Under the pieces are notes generated by a model. It was not told where the DNA came from. It worked only from the letters and a program-made list of their open reading frames with translations, and did no database searches. Positions 1 through 6,138 of a stretch of DNA of 8,456 bases are shown here, in pieces. The position numbers and the translations under genes are program-made. Positions within the stretch are counted from its first letter, which is position 1; every line of letters starts with the position of its first letter. The DNA is from Balneolaceae bacterium (lineage in GTDB: Bacteria; Bacteroidota; Rhodothermia; Balneolales; Balneolaceae): contig SLGA01000054.1 of NCBI GenBank assembly GCA_007123985.1, positions 1-8,456 on the forward strand. The letters are read 5' to 3'.

Positions 1-655
1 CACTTAAAATGGTACTGTATCCGGGTACAGCAATAACATATGTGGCACCTGCTGTCATGGCAAGTTCCATTACCAGGTGAGATGTAAGATGGACTCCAAG
101 AACCATATCAACAAACATCCACACCATCAAAGGTATCGTTACCACCCAGCTTTGAACCATCTTTGATCGAGCCGATTCAAGTTTTTCTGAATCCCGTTTT
201 CGCTTTTCTTCTAACTGATTGGGTTCATTCGTGGATTTTTTTTTTAACGAGTAGCCTGTTTTTTCAACTCTTTTAATGATCTCATCAGCTGAAAGTGTAC
301 CATCCTGTAACTCAACAACAGCTGTTTCAGTTGCCAGATTAACATTTGCAGATGATATTCCATCAATCGATCGTAATGTTTTTTCAACGGATGAAGAACA
401 ACCTGTACAGTGCATTCCGCCAACAAGGAAGGTCATCTTTTTTTGCTTTGGCAGTTCAACTTTAAACCCAGCACTGGTTACTGCTTCTTCTATCTCTTTA
501 TCCTCTACACCATCATGTGAAAATTCAATAATCGCCTTTTCAGTGGTAAGTTGAACATCAGCAGATGCAACACCATCTATTTTTTCAAGAACTTTTTTCA
601 CACTGTTTGCACATCCCGAACAGTGCATACCGGTAATTGTGTACGTTTTCTTCAT
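1..655 (-). CDS. copA: Copper-type P1B ATPase, N-terminal part (cut by left window edge)
   Basis: This is the first 218 codons of a heavy-metal-exporting P1B ATPase, which pumps Cu(I) (or a related soft metal) out of the cytoplasm across the inner membrane. Two HMA metal-binding domains are visible: GMHCSGC with cysteines 12 and 15, and GMHCTGC with cysteines 83 and 86, each followed by the usual SVEK/SVKK helix. A charged linker (about 138-164) leads to a first membrane segment at about 168-188 and a second at about 194-214, where the window ends. The phosphorylation (DKTGT) and CPC motifs lie outside, so the metal is inferred from the GMHCxGC motifs and the neighbouring HMA-AraC gene. The start at 655 gives MKKTYTITGMHC; an in-frame ATG at 664 (MVN plus the same) is also possible, and neither has a Shine-Dalgarno. 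A run of ten A follows HMA2 and is listed separately. The frame is open throughout. Confidence 0.85.
   Translation of the reverse strand, partial: MKKTYTITGMHCSGCANSVKKVLEKIDGVASADVQLTTEKAIIEFSHDGVEDKEIEEAVTSAGFKVELPKQKKMTFLVGGMHCTGCSSSVEKTLRSIDGISSANVNLATETAVVELQDGTLSADEIIKRVEKTGYSLKKKSTNEPNQLEEKRKRDSEKLESARSKMVQSWVVTIPLMVWMFVDMVLGVHLTSHLVMELAMTAGATYVIAVPGYSTILS
236..245 (-). other. A10 homopolymer inside copA, candidate slippage/frameshift site
   Basis: In the copA sense the sequence reads TCG TTA AAA AAA AAA TCC, ten consecutive A encoding Leu137 and Lys138-140 directly after the second HMA domain. It contains the A AAA AAA slippery heptamer in the correct phase. Adding one A (or a -1 slip) gives K-I-H-E then TGA at 227-225, a 143-residue product. 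Losing one A (or a +1 slip) gives K-N-P-R-M-N-P-I-S then TAG at 213-211, a 147-residue product. Both products would be soluble two-HMA proteins. Whether slippage occurs is unknown; the sequence only shows that the site is suitable. Confidence 0.45.
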
Positions 656-744
656 GTTTACCATTATTTAATTTAATTATAAAGTAAACGTTAAACTGCT
701 GATGAGTATCATGAGATTGGAAACCAAATGTGTAAAACTTTTGG
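656..744 (-). promoter_or_regulatory. copA leader / regulator-copA intergenic region with short repeats
   Basis: These 89 bases separate the regulator stop from the copA start and end in a very AT-rich leader. Plus-strand bases 702-706 and 711-715 are direct repeats of ATGAG with a 9-bp period, and TGAT/ATCA arms (700-711) form an overlapping inverted repeat. AraC proteins often bind direct repeats, so this is the natural place for an operator of the neighbouring regulator. I do not see a convincing -33/-7 promoter pair; TACTTTAT in the AT-rich part is only a partial match to TAnnTTTG. The operator is an inference. Confidence 0.3.
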
Positions 745-1308
745 TTAAATTTTGTCGAGATGCTTTCGCTGGTTTGTTTTTAAGGCGAGATATTGAGAAA
801 CAGTTTGTCCGGTGACTTTTTTAAACTGATTTGAGAGGTATTGAACACTACTATATTTCAGTTTCCATGCAATTTCACTCAGTGTGTAGGTATTAAAACT
901 GAGCAACTCTTTTACACGTTCTATTTTTAATTCAATCAGATAACTTTCTATCGTTCGGTTTTGTTGATCTGAAAAAACCTTGCTCAGGTAAGAGTAGTTA
1001 TAATTCGTGTTTTCGGTTACAAAAGCAGATGGTTTAAGTGGATTCTGATTTGTTTCAAGATAGTTCAGATACAATATCATGGTTGATTTTACCATGTTTA
1101 CAAGCTCTGTCTCCCGATCAAATATCAATTCAAATCCATTTTTTGCAAGACGAGCCCTCAGCTCTTCAATTTCATCTTCGTTCAGTCTGTTTTCAAGTTC
1201 AACCTTACCAAGCTCTACATGGCTTGCCGGCAGTTTCATCTCCCTGAAGATACTCTCTACAGCATCAATGCACCGTGGGCAAACCATATTGTCAATACCA
1301 ATTTTCAT
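745..1308 (-). CDS. HMA-AraC fusion transcriptional regulator, putative copper-responsive
   Basis: This 187-residue cytoplasmic protein joins two modules. Residues 1-65 resemble a heavy-metal-associated domain: MKIGIDNMVCPRC with cysteines 10 and 13, then the DAVESIF helix and a KNGFEL terminal strand. Residues about 100-180 are an AraC-family helix-turn-helix: YSYLSKVFS and TIESYLIELKIERVKELL for the first half, then LSEIAWKLKYSSVQYLSNQFKKVTG split by the second recognition helix and ending SQY. Proteins of this layout and length are common beside copA in Bacteroidota, in my recollection, but I know of no detailed characterisation. A longer reading starts with TTG at 1326; I prefer ATG 1308, which gives the usual HMA beginning. 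The gene lies 18 bp behind glmS and 89 bp ahead of copA, all co-oriented. A role in sensing Cu(I) and activating copA is inferred from domain content and position. Confidence 0.85.
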   Translation of the reverse strand: MKIGIDNMVCPRCIDAVESIFREMKLPASHVELGKVELENRLNEDEIEELRARLAKNGFELIFDRETELVNMVKSTMILYLNYLETNQNPLKPSAFVTENTNYNYSYLSKVFSDQQNRTIESYLIELKIERVKELLSFNTYTLSEIAWKLKYSSVQYLSNQFKKVTGQTVSQYLALKTNQRKHLDKI

Positions 1309-1326
1309 TTTACCGAATTTGTGCAA

Positions 1327-3168
1327 CTATTCAACAGTGACGCTTTTTGCAAGATTTCTGGGTTGATCTACATTACACCCTCTGTTTACCGCTATGTAGT
1401 AAGAGAGTAATTGTAACGGGATTACTGTTAATAACGGTGAAAAACAATCTTTCGTTGTAGGAATTGAGATAGAGAAATCAGAAATATCTTTTACATCACT
1501 ATTGGCATCGTTCATAATTGATATGATTCTGCCTTTCCTCGCTTTTACTTCTTCAATGTTAGAAATCATCTTGTCATTGGTATGCTCGGTTGCAGCAATT
1601 ACAACAACCGGCATCATTTCGTCGATCAATGCAATTGGGCCGTGTTTCATTTCTGCTGCCGGATACCCTTCAGCGTGGATATATGAAATCTCTTTTAATT
1701 TGAGTGCACCCTCAAGGGCAACCGGGAAATTGTAGCTTCTTCCCAGATAGAGGAAATTTGGTGCATAGGTGAAAAGGCTTGCCATTTTTTGGATTGGTTC
1801 ATTGGCATGTTCAAGAATGTATTCAACCTTTGATGGAAGCATCAAAAGTTCCTGGATATACATTTTCATATCCTCATCGCTTAATACGCCTTTGCGTTTT
1901 CCAACCGCCAGTGCCATCATTGTTAGCACAACAACCTGTGCTGTAAATGCTTTGGTTGATGCCACACCAATTTCTGGTCCGGCATGAGTAAAAATACCTG
2001 CATCCGTATCTCTGGAAATGGTAGAACCAACCACATTGCAGATACCCAGAACAAGTGCACCGCGTTTCTTTGCCTCTCTGAGTGCGGCAAGTGTATCGGC
2101 AGTTTCACCGCTTTGAGAGATTACAAGCAACACGTCTCCTCGCCCTATCAGCGGATCGCGATACCGAAACTCTGATGCATACTCTACTTCTACCGGTAAT
2201 TTTGCGAGTTCCTCGAAAAGGTATTCACCCACCAGTCCGGAATGCCAGCTTGTACCGCACGCTGCAATCACAATTCGTTTGGCATGTACAATTTCATCCA
2301 TTACATCTTCAATTCCACCCAATTGAATTGAATTTGTCTCTTTAATTACACGGCCGCGCATACAATCTGCGATAGAGCGTGGTTGCTCAAATATCTCTTT
2401 AAGCATAAAGTGCGGGTATCCTGCTTTTTCAATTTCGTCTAAACCAATTGCAAGCTCATGCACCTCTTTGGTTAATACTACGTCATCAATCGTCATAATT
2501 TTGTATGTGTCTCGTGTGATCGTAGCCATCTCACCATCATCCAGATAGATCACTTTGTTTGTAAACTCAACAATTGGTGAAGCGTCTGAAGCAATAAACA
2601 TCTCATTTTCTCCAATCCCAAGAAGCAGTGGTGATCCCTTTCTTGCAATGTATATTTTATCCGGATTATCCGAATGGATAATAGCAAGTCCGTATGTACC
2701 AACAATTTGTTTAAGTGTTAACTGAATCGCCTCTTCAAATGACACCTCTTTCGATTTGTTGTAGATCTCTTCAAGCAAAAGTACAATTACTTCCGTATCG
2801 GTTTGGCTATGAAATGTTTTGCCGCGATTAATCAGTTGCTTTTTTAATGATGAATAATTCTCAATGATACCGTTATGTACAAGTGCAATTTTTCCATCTT
2901 CACTTGTATGCGGATGAGAGTTTACATCATTTGGCTCGCCGTGTGTTGCCCATCTGGTGTGGCCAATTCCCATTGTGCCTTTCAGATTGTGTTCATCAAG
3001 CAGTTTTGAAAGTTCATCTACCTTCCCTTTTCTTTTTTTCAGCTCAAGGGTACCATTAATTATCGCTACTCCGGCAGAATCATACCCTCTGTACTCGAGG
3101 CGTTTCAGTCCTTTTATTAGAACTTCTGATGCATTTCTTTCTCCTATATATCCTACTATTCCACACAT
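1327..3168 (-). CDS. glmS: Glutamine-fructose-6-phosphate aminotransferase (isomerizing)
   Basis: GlmS converts fructose-6-phosphate and glutamine into glucosamine-6-phosphate and glutamate, the committed step to UDP-GlcNAc, in the cytoplasm. The 613-residue protein has full family length. Its N-terminal glutaminase starts with the nucleophile Cys2 (MCGIVGYIG, exposed by removal of Met) and carries the HTRWATHG (70-77), NGIIENY (99-105) and QTDTE (122-126) motifs. Two SIS sugar-isomerase domains follow, with CGTS (304-307), SQSGET (351-356), STKAFT (404-409), Glu493, His509 in MKHGP and Lys608 in the C-terminal LAKSVTVE. These match the catalytic residues known from E. coli. The start is fixed by Cys2. 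No Shine-Dalgarno is seen. It is divergent from the GlmU-like gene, and the HMA-AraC gene follows 18 bp downstream. No glmS ribozyme is apparent in the short leader, so regulation is probably by a protein or by promoter strength. Confidence 0.98.
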   Translation of the reverse strand: MCGIVGYIGERNASEVLIKGLKRLEYRGYDSAGVAIINGTLELKKRKGKVDELSKLLDEHNLKGTMGIGHTRWATHGEPNDVNSHPHTSEDGKIALVHNGIIENYSSLKKQLINRGKTFHSQTDTEVIVLLLEEIYNKSKEVSFEEAIQLTLKQIVGTYGLAIIHSDNPDKIYIARKGSPLLLGIGENEMFIASDASPIVEFTNKVIYLDDGEMATITRDTYKIMTIDDVVLTKEVHELAIGLDEIEKAGYPHFMLKEIFEQPRSIADCMRGRVIKETNSIQLGGIEDVMDEIVHAKRIVIAACGTSWHSGLVGEYLFEELAKLPVEVEYASEFRYRDPLIGRGDVLLVISQSGETADTLAALREAKKRGALVLGICNVVGSTISRDTDAGIFTHAGPEIGVASTKAFTAQVVVLTMMALAVGKRKGVLSDEDMKMYIQELLMLPSKVEYILEHANEPIQKMASLFTYAPNFLYLGRSYNFPVALEGALKLKEISYIHAEGYPAAEMKHGPIALIDEMMPVVVIAATEHTNDKMISNIEEVKARKGRIISIMNDANSDVKDISDFSISIPTTKDCFSPLLTVIPLQLLSYYIAVNRGCNVDQPRNLAKSVTVE

Positions 3169-3282
3169 AATCTTATACTTAAACTATTTGTTTAAAATGG
3201 GTACTTTTCGGGAGCTTAAATATTGTACCACATATAAAGTTTCCGTTGAGTTCAGCGTCTTGATTACTCTCTGCCATAGTGA

Positions 3283-3295
3283 TGTTAAGTTAACA
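3283..3295. repeat. 13-bp perfect palindrome TGTTAA-G-TTAACA
   Basis: Six-base arms are perfectly complementary about a single central base. The loop is too small for a stable RNA hairpin, so a dimeric-repressor operator is the more natural reading. It lies about 115 bp upstream of the glmS start and 34 bp upstream of the GlmU-like start. AT-rich DNA produces such palindromes by chance at a noticeable rate. Confidence 0.35.
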
Positions 3296-3310
3296 ACAAA
3301 CAAACAGAAA

Positions 3311-3326
3311 TAAGAATCAATTCTTA
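3311..3326. repeat. 16-bp inverted repeat TAAGAAT-CA-ATTCTTA next to a start codon
   Basis: Seven-base perfect arms with a two-base centre end two bases before the ATG of the GlmU-like gene. The position overlaps the ribosome-binding zone, so it could be an operator or could affect initiation. It may equally be a chance palindrome in AT-rich DNA. Confidence 0.35.
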
Positions 3327-3328
3327 AA

Positions 3329-4543
3329 ATGAATAATCCCTGCTGTTTTTTTGAAGATACGTTTCTGGAAAATTTTCATCCACTCACATTAACCCGTCCG
3401 GTGTACGATCTGAGACTCGGGATACTCACTCTCGGCGAAAAGTGGGCCCTTGCTCTCGGCTTTGAATTCAATCAGATAGGCGGAAAATTAAGAGAGCATC
3501 TGAAAGGTGTATTTCGTGAACCGGTTTTCGATAAGAATCAGGAAGATATATTGTGGATCAATCCAAGATTTTTACCCTCTTCAGAGCTGATTAGCCGGAT
3601 TAAAAACCTTTCACTCAATGAAGGAATTCAATCAGATAAGCAATTAGTAGCAGCGAGAGTTTCTTCAGAGATTCACACGAATTGGATGACCAAAGATGTA
3701 AATATGGATCACATAAAGACAGGTTCCTTATCTGATTCTTTTCCAGCCGTTGAATACAGCTGGGAGTTATTTCAAATAAATGGCCAACAGATCAATAAAG
3801 ACATTACAATTCTGGGATTAAAGCCTGTTAGTGATTATGTATCATTTCCCGATTCAAGGTTGATACACACTGAGAATATCTTTATTGAAGAGGGAGCAGT
3901 TATTGAGCCGGGAGCAATTCTATTAGCGGAAAAAGGACCCATCTACGTAGGTAAGAATGCCGTAATCATGGCTAATTCTGTAGTAAGGGGACCCTCTGCC
4001 ATATGTGAAGGTTCTGTGGTAAAAATGGGAGCTAAAATCTACGAAGACACTACCATTGGACCGGTATGCAAAGTTGGAGGAGAAATTGCCAATGTTATTT
4101 TTCACTCCTATTCCAATAAATCTCACGATGGGTATGCGGGGAATTCCGTTTTTGGACAGTGGTGCAATCTTGGCGCTGATACGAACACATCAAACCTGAA
4201 AAACAACTACAGTACCGTAAAAGTGATAAACTGGAATACCGGTAAAGAGATTGATACCGGACAACAATTTATCGGTACAATAATGGGAGATCACAGTAAA
4301 ACGGGTATCAATTCTATGCTCAGTACGGGTACTCTTTGCGGGGTTTGCTGTAACCTGTTTTCAGATAAATATCCACCTAAACATGTACCATCATTTAGCT
4401 GGGTTAGTGGAAATGAAATTGTACCCTACCATTTTGAAAAAGCAATCGAAGCTATGCAGCGTATGATGCAAAGGCGTTCTGTTGAATTAACCCCACGTTA
4501 TAAAAACATGATGAAAGCCATATTCGACTCAACCAGTTTCTGA
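3329..4543 (+). CDS. GlmU-like protein: divergent nucleotidyltransferase region plus left-handed beta-helix
   Basis: This 404-residue protein resembles the Bacteroidota-type GlmU-related family (as I recall it, TIGR03991), proposed to replace GlmU in making UDP-GlcNAc from glucosamine-1-phosphate. The N-terminal third begins HPLTLTRPVYDLRLG (17-31) and GEKW (36-39), in place of the LAAGxGTRM nucleotide loop of ordinary GlmU. From about residue 177 to 340 hexapeptide repeats (for example AVIEPGAIL, VGKNAVIMANSVV, CEGSVVKMGAKI) form a left-handed beta-helix as in acyltransferases. H266-x-x-Y269 and N280 line up with the catalytic His and neighbouring residues of the E. coli GlmU acetyltransferase (HLTY, VNIG), so acetyltransferase activity looks possible. 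The C-terminal tail (365-404) is helical. Divergence from glmS across 160 bp fits the same pathway. The start follows a 16-bp inverted repeat. Function is inferred from family and context. Confidence 0.8.
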   Translation: MNNPCCFFEDTFLENFHPLTLTRPVYDLRLGILTLGEKWALALGFEFNQIGGKLREHLKGVFREPVFDKNQEDILWINPRFLPSSELISRIKNLSLNEGIQSDKQLVAARVSSEIHTNWMTKDVNMDHIKTGSLSDSFPAVEYSWELFQINGQQINKDITILGLKPVSDYVSFPDSRLIHTENIFIEEGAVIEPGAILLAEKGPIYVGKNAVIMANSVVRGPSAICEGSVVKMGAKIYEDTTIGPVCKVGGEIANVIFHSYSNKSHDGYAGNSVFGQWCNLGADTNTSNLKNNYSTVKVINWNTGKEIDTGQQFIGTIMGDHSKTGINSMLSTGTLCGVCCNLFSDKYPPKHVPSFSWVSGNEIVPYHFEKAIEAMQRMMQRRSVELTPRYKNMMKAIFDSTSF

Positions 4544-4633
4544 AACTAAAATCCATTCTCAGAAATATTTTGTAGGGGTAAAGCAGAGTTTTACAGTCTT
4601 TTTAAGTGAAATTATTTAAATAAAAAAGTAGAA

Positions 4634-6112
4634 ATGCTTCAGCAGTTCTTAAAGCTTCCCAAAATCGGTTTATATTTAGGAGTTGCCCTTTTTGTAGTTA
4701 TGCTTCTATTGCCTGCACCAGATGGCATGAGCACTATAGCATGGAAAACGGCTGCCGTTGCGGTGTTAATGGCTGTTTGGTGGATCACAGAAGCCATTCC
4801 AATCGCTGCAACAGCTCTATTACCTGTTGTTCTTTTCCCAATTCTTGAAATTGCAACAATCGGTAATACCACAGCCCCATATGCTAATCCTCTGATATTT
4901 CTCTTCATGGGTGGGTTTATCATTGCGATTGCTATGCAATCCTGGAATCTGCACAAGCGCATAGCATTGAATATCGTGAGTTTTGTTGGTGTGAAGCCTT
5001 CATCTATCATTATCGGGTTTATCCTTGCTTCAGCGTTTTTGAGCATGTGGGTAAGTAATACCGCAACTGCACTTATGATGCTGCCAATTGCGATTTCCGT
5101 GTTACAGATTGTAAATAGAAACAGAAACAGCGAAACAGTAACGGTAACGAATTTTGAAATAGTTCTGGTTCTTGCCATTGCCTATGCTTGTAACATTGGT
5201 GGAATCGGCACTCTAATTGGTACTCCTCCAAATGCTCTGATGGCGGCTTTCATGCTTGAAAACTACAATATTGAAATTGGATTTGCGGAATGGATGCTTG
5301 TTGGAATACCGCTTGTTGCCATCATGCTGCCGCTTATGTATCTCCTCTTAAGCCGCATTATTTATCCCGTAAAGCTGAAAGAACTTCCGGGTGGAAAATC
5401 TGTTATTCAATCGCAGCTTGAAGCACTTGGAAAAATGACAGCACCTGAGGCAAGAGTAGCCATTATTTTTGGAGGAACAGCGCTTCTTTGGATTACCCGC
5501 CCCCTCTTAACCAACTATCTTCCTGGCCTCTCTGATGCAGGAATTGCCGTTACTGCAGGTGTTATCCTCTTTTTGTTGCCAAACGGGCTTCGAGACGGTA
5601 AAAACATTTTGATGTGGAAAGATTTAAAAGAATTGCCATGGGGTATTTTGGTTCTCTTTGGAGGGGGGTTAAGCCTTGCCATGGCTATTACTTCTTCAGG
5701 GCTTGCCGCATGGATTGGTGAGGCCGTAAGCGGACTGGATGCACTTCCTCTGGTTCTGCTGCTCTTTCTTGTAATCGCCATTGTTGTGTTTCTTACAGAA
5801 ATTACAAGCAATACAGCAACTGCCGCCGCTTTCCTTCCAATACTTGCTTCAACAGCAATTGGTATTGGCCAGGATCCTATGCTTTTCGTAATTCCGGCCG
5901 CAATAGCTGCAAGCTGTGCATTTATGTTACCGGTAGCCACACCACCTAATGCAATTATTTATGGCAGTGGAAAAGTAACGATTCCCCAAATGGCAAAAGC
6001 GGGGGTACTGCTCAATATACTTGTCTCAGTATTACTCACATTGGCATGCTACACCCTGTTTGCCCACGTGTTCGGTATTGAACCCGGTGTAATTCCGGAT
6101 TGGGCAAGTTAA
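4634..6112 (+). CDS. SLC13/DASS-family anion:sodium symporter
   Basis: This is a 492-residue inner-membrane secondary transporter, hydrophobic almost throughout, with about 11-12 membrane segments. It shows the paired pseudo-symmetric motifs of the divalent-anion:sodium symporter family: SNT at 141-143 and again at 392-394 (both SNTATA), which bind substrate carboxylates and flank the sodium sites in VcINDY. TPPNA occurs at 197-201 and 436-440. The stretch at 426-442 nearly matches the SLC13 signature, with Ile where Val is usual in the last position. Typical substrates are succinate, malate, citrate or sulfate; the sequence does not settle which. The gene follows the GlmU-like gene after 90 bp, probably with its own promoter. 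The leader before ATG 4634 is A-rich without a Shine-Dalgarno. It converges on the NagB fusion with a 26-bp gap, and a link to amino-sugar metabolism is not evident. Confidence 0.92.
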   Translation: MLQQFLKLPKIGLYLGVALFVVMLLLPAPDGMSTIAWKTAAVAVLMAVWWITEAIPIAATALLPVVLFPILEIATIGNTTAPYANPLIFLFMGGFIIAIAMQSWNLHKRIALNIVSFVGVKPSSIIIGFILASAFLSMWVSNTATALMMLPIAISVLQIVNRNRNSETVTVTNFEIVLVLAIAYACNIGGIGTLIGTPPNALMAAFMLENYNIEIGFAEWMLVGIPLVAIMLPLMYLLLSRIIYPVKLKELPGGKSVIQSQLEALGKMTAPEARVAIIFGGTALLWITRPLLTNYLPGLSDAGIAVTAGVILFLLPNGLRDGKNILMWKDLKELPWGILVLFGGGLSLAMAITSSGLAAWIGEAVSGLDALPLVLLLFLVIAIVVFLTEITSNTATAAAFLPILASTAIGIGQDPMLFVIPAAIAASCAFMLPVATPPNAIIYGSGKVTIPQMAKAGVLLNILVSVLLTLACYTLFAHVFGIEPGVIPDWAS

Positions 6113-6138
6113 AATTTATGATGTTTAGATTTTCAAAA

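Larger units (their letters stand above)
3169..3328. promoter_or_regulatory. Divergent promoter region between glmS and the GlmU-like gene
   Basis: This 160-bp AT-rich gap separates two head-to-head genes of the same pathway and must hold both promoters. It contains two perfect short palindromes, TGTTAAGTTAACA at 3283-3295 and TAAGAATCAATTCTTA at 3311-3326. TACTTTTC (3202-3209, plus strand) is a 7-of-8 match to TAnnTTTG but lacks a properly spaced -33 element, so I do not assign start sites. Coordinated control of the two genes is an inference from the layout. Confidence 0.45.

Noticed and set aside
244..426. 60-codon minus-strand ORF starting MLAECTVQ
   Set aside because: It is a shifted reading of the copA HMA2 region; the real copA frame is open there and carries both GMHCxGC motifs. 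The shifted end is, however, the frame reached by slippage at the A10 run only after its stop, so it adds no product.
276..554. Plus-strand 92-codon ORF opposite copA
   Set aside because: Antisense shadow of the HMA domains, with low-complexity Ser-rich translation and no recognisable domain.
3169..3328. glmS ribozyme/riboswitch upstream of glmS
   Set aside because: The leader is AT-rich and short, shared with the divergent gene, and shows none of the conserved ribozyme core I could recognise; that element is also typical of Firmicutes.
4578..4603. Possible terminator after the GlmU-like gene (GTAAA/TTTAC stem, then five T)
   Set aside because: A 5-bp AT-rich stem separated from the T run by four bases is too weak to call.
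4639..5178. 179-codon minus-strand ORF opposite the SLC13 gene (and a 141-codon one at 5515-5940)
   Set aside because: Both are antisense mirrors of hydrophobic transporter codons. The sense strand encodes a full-length protein with conserved family motifs, and the antisense translations resemble no family I know.
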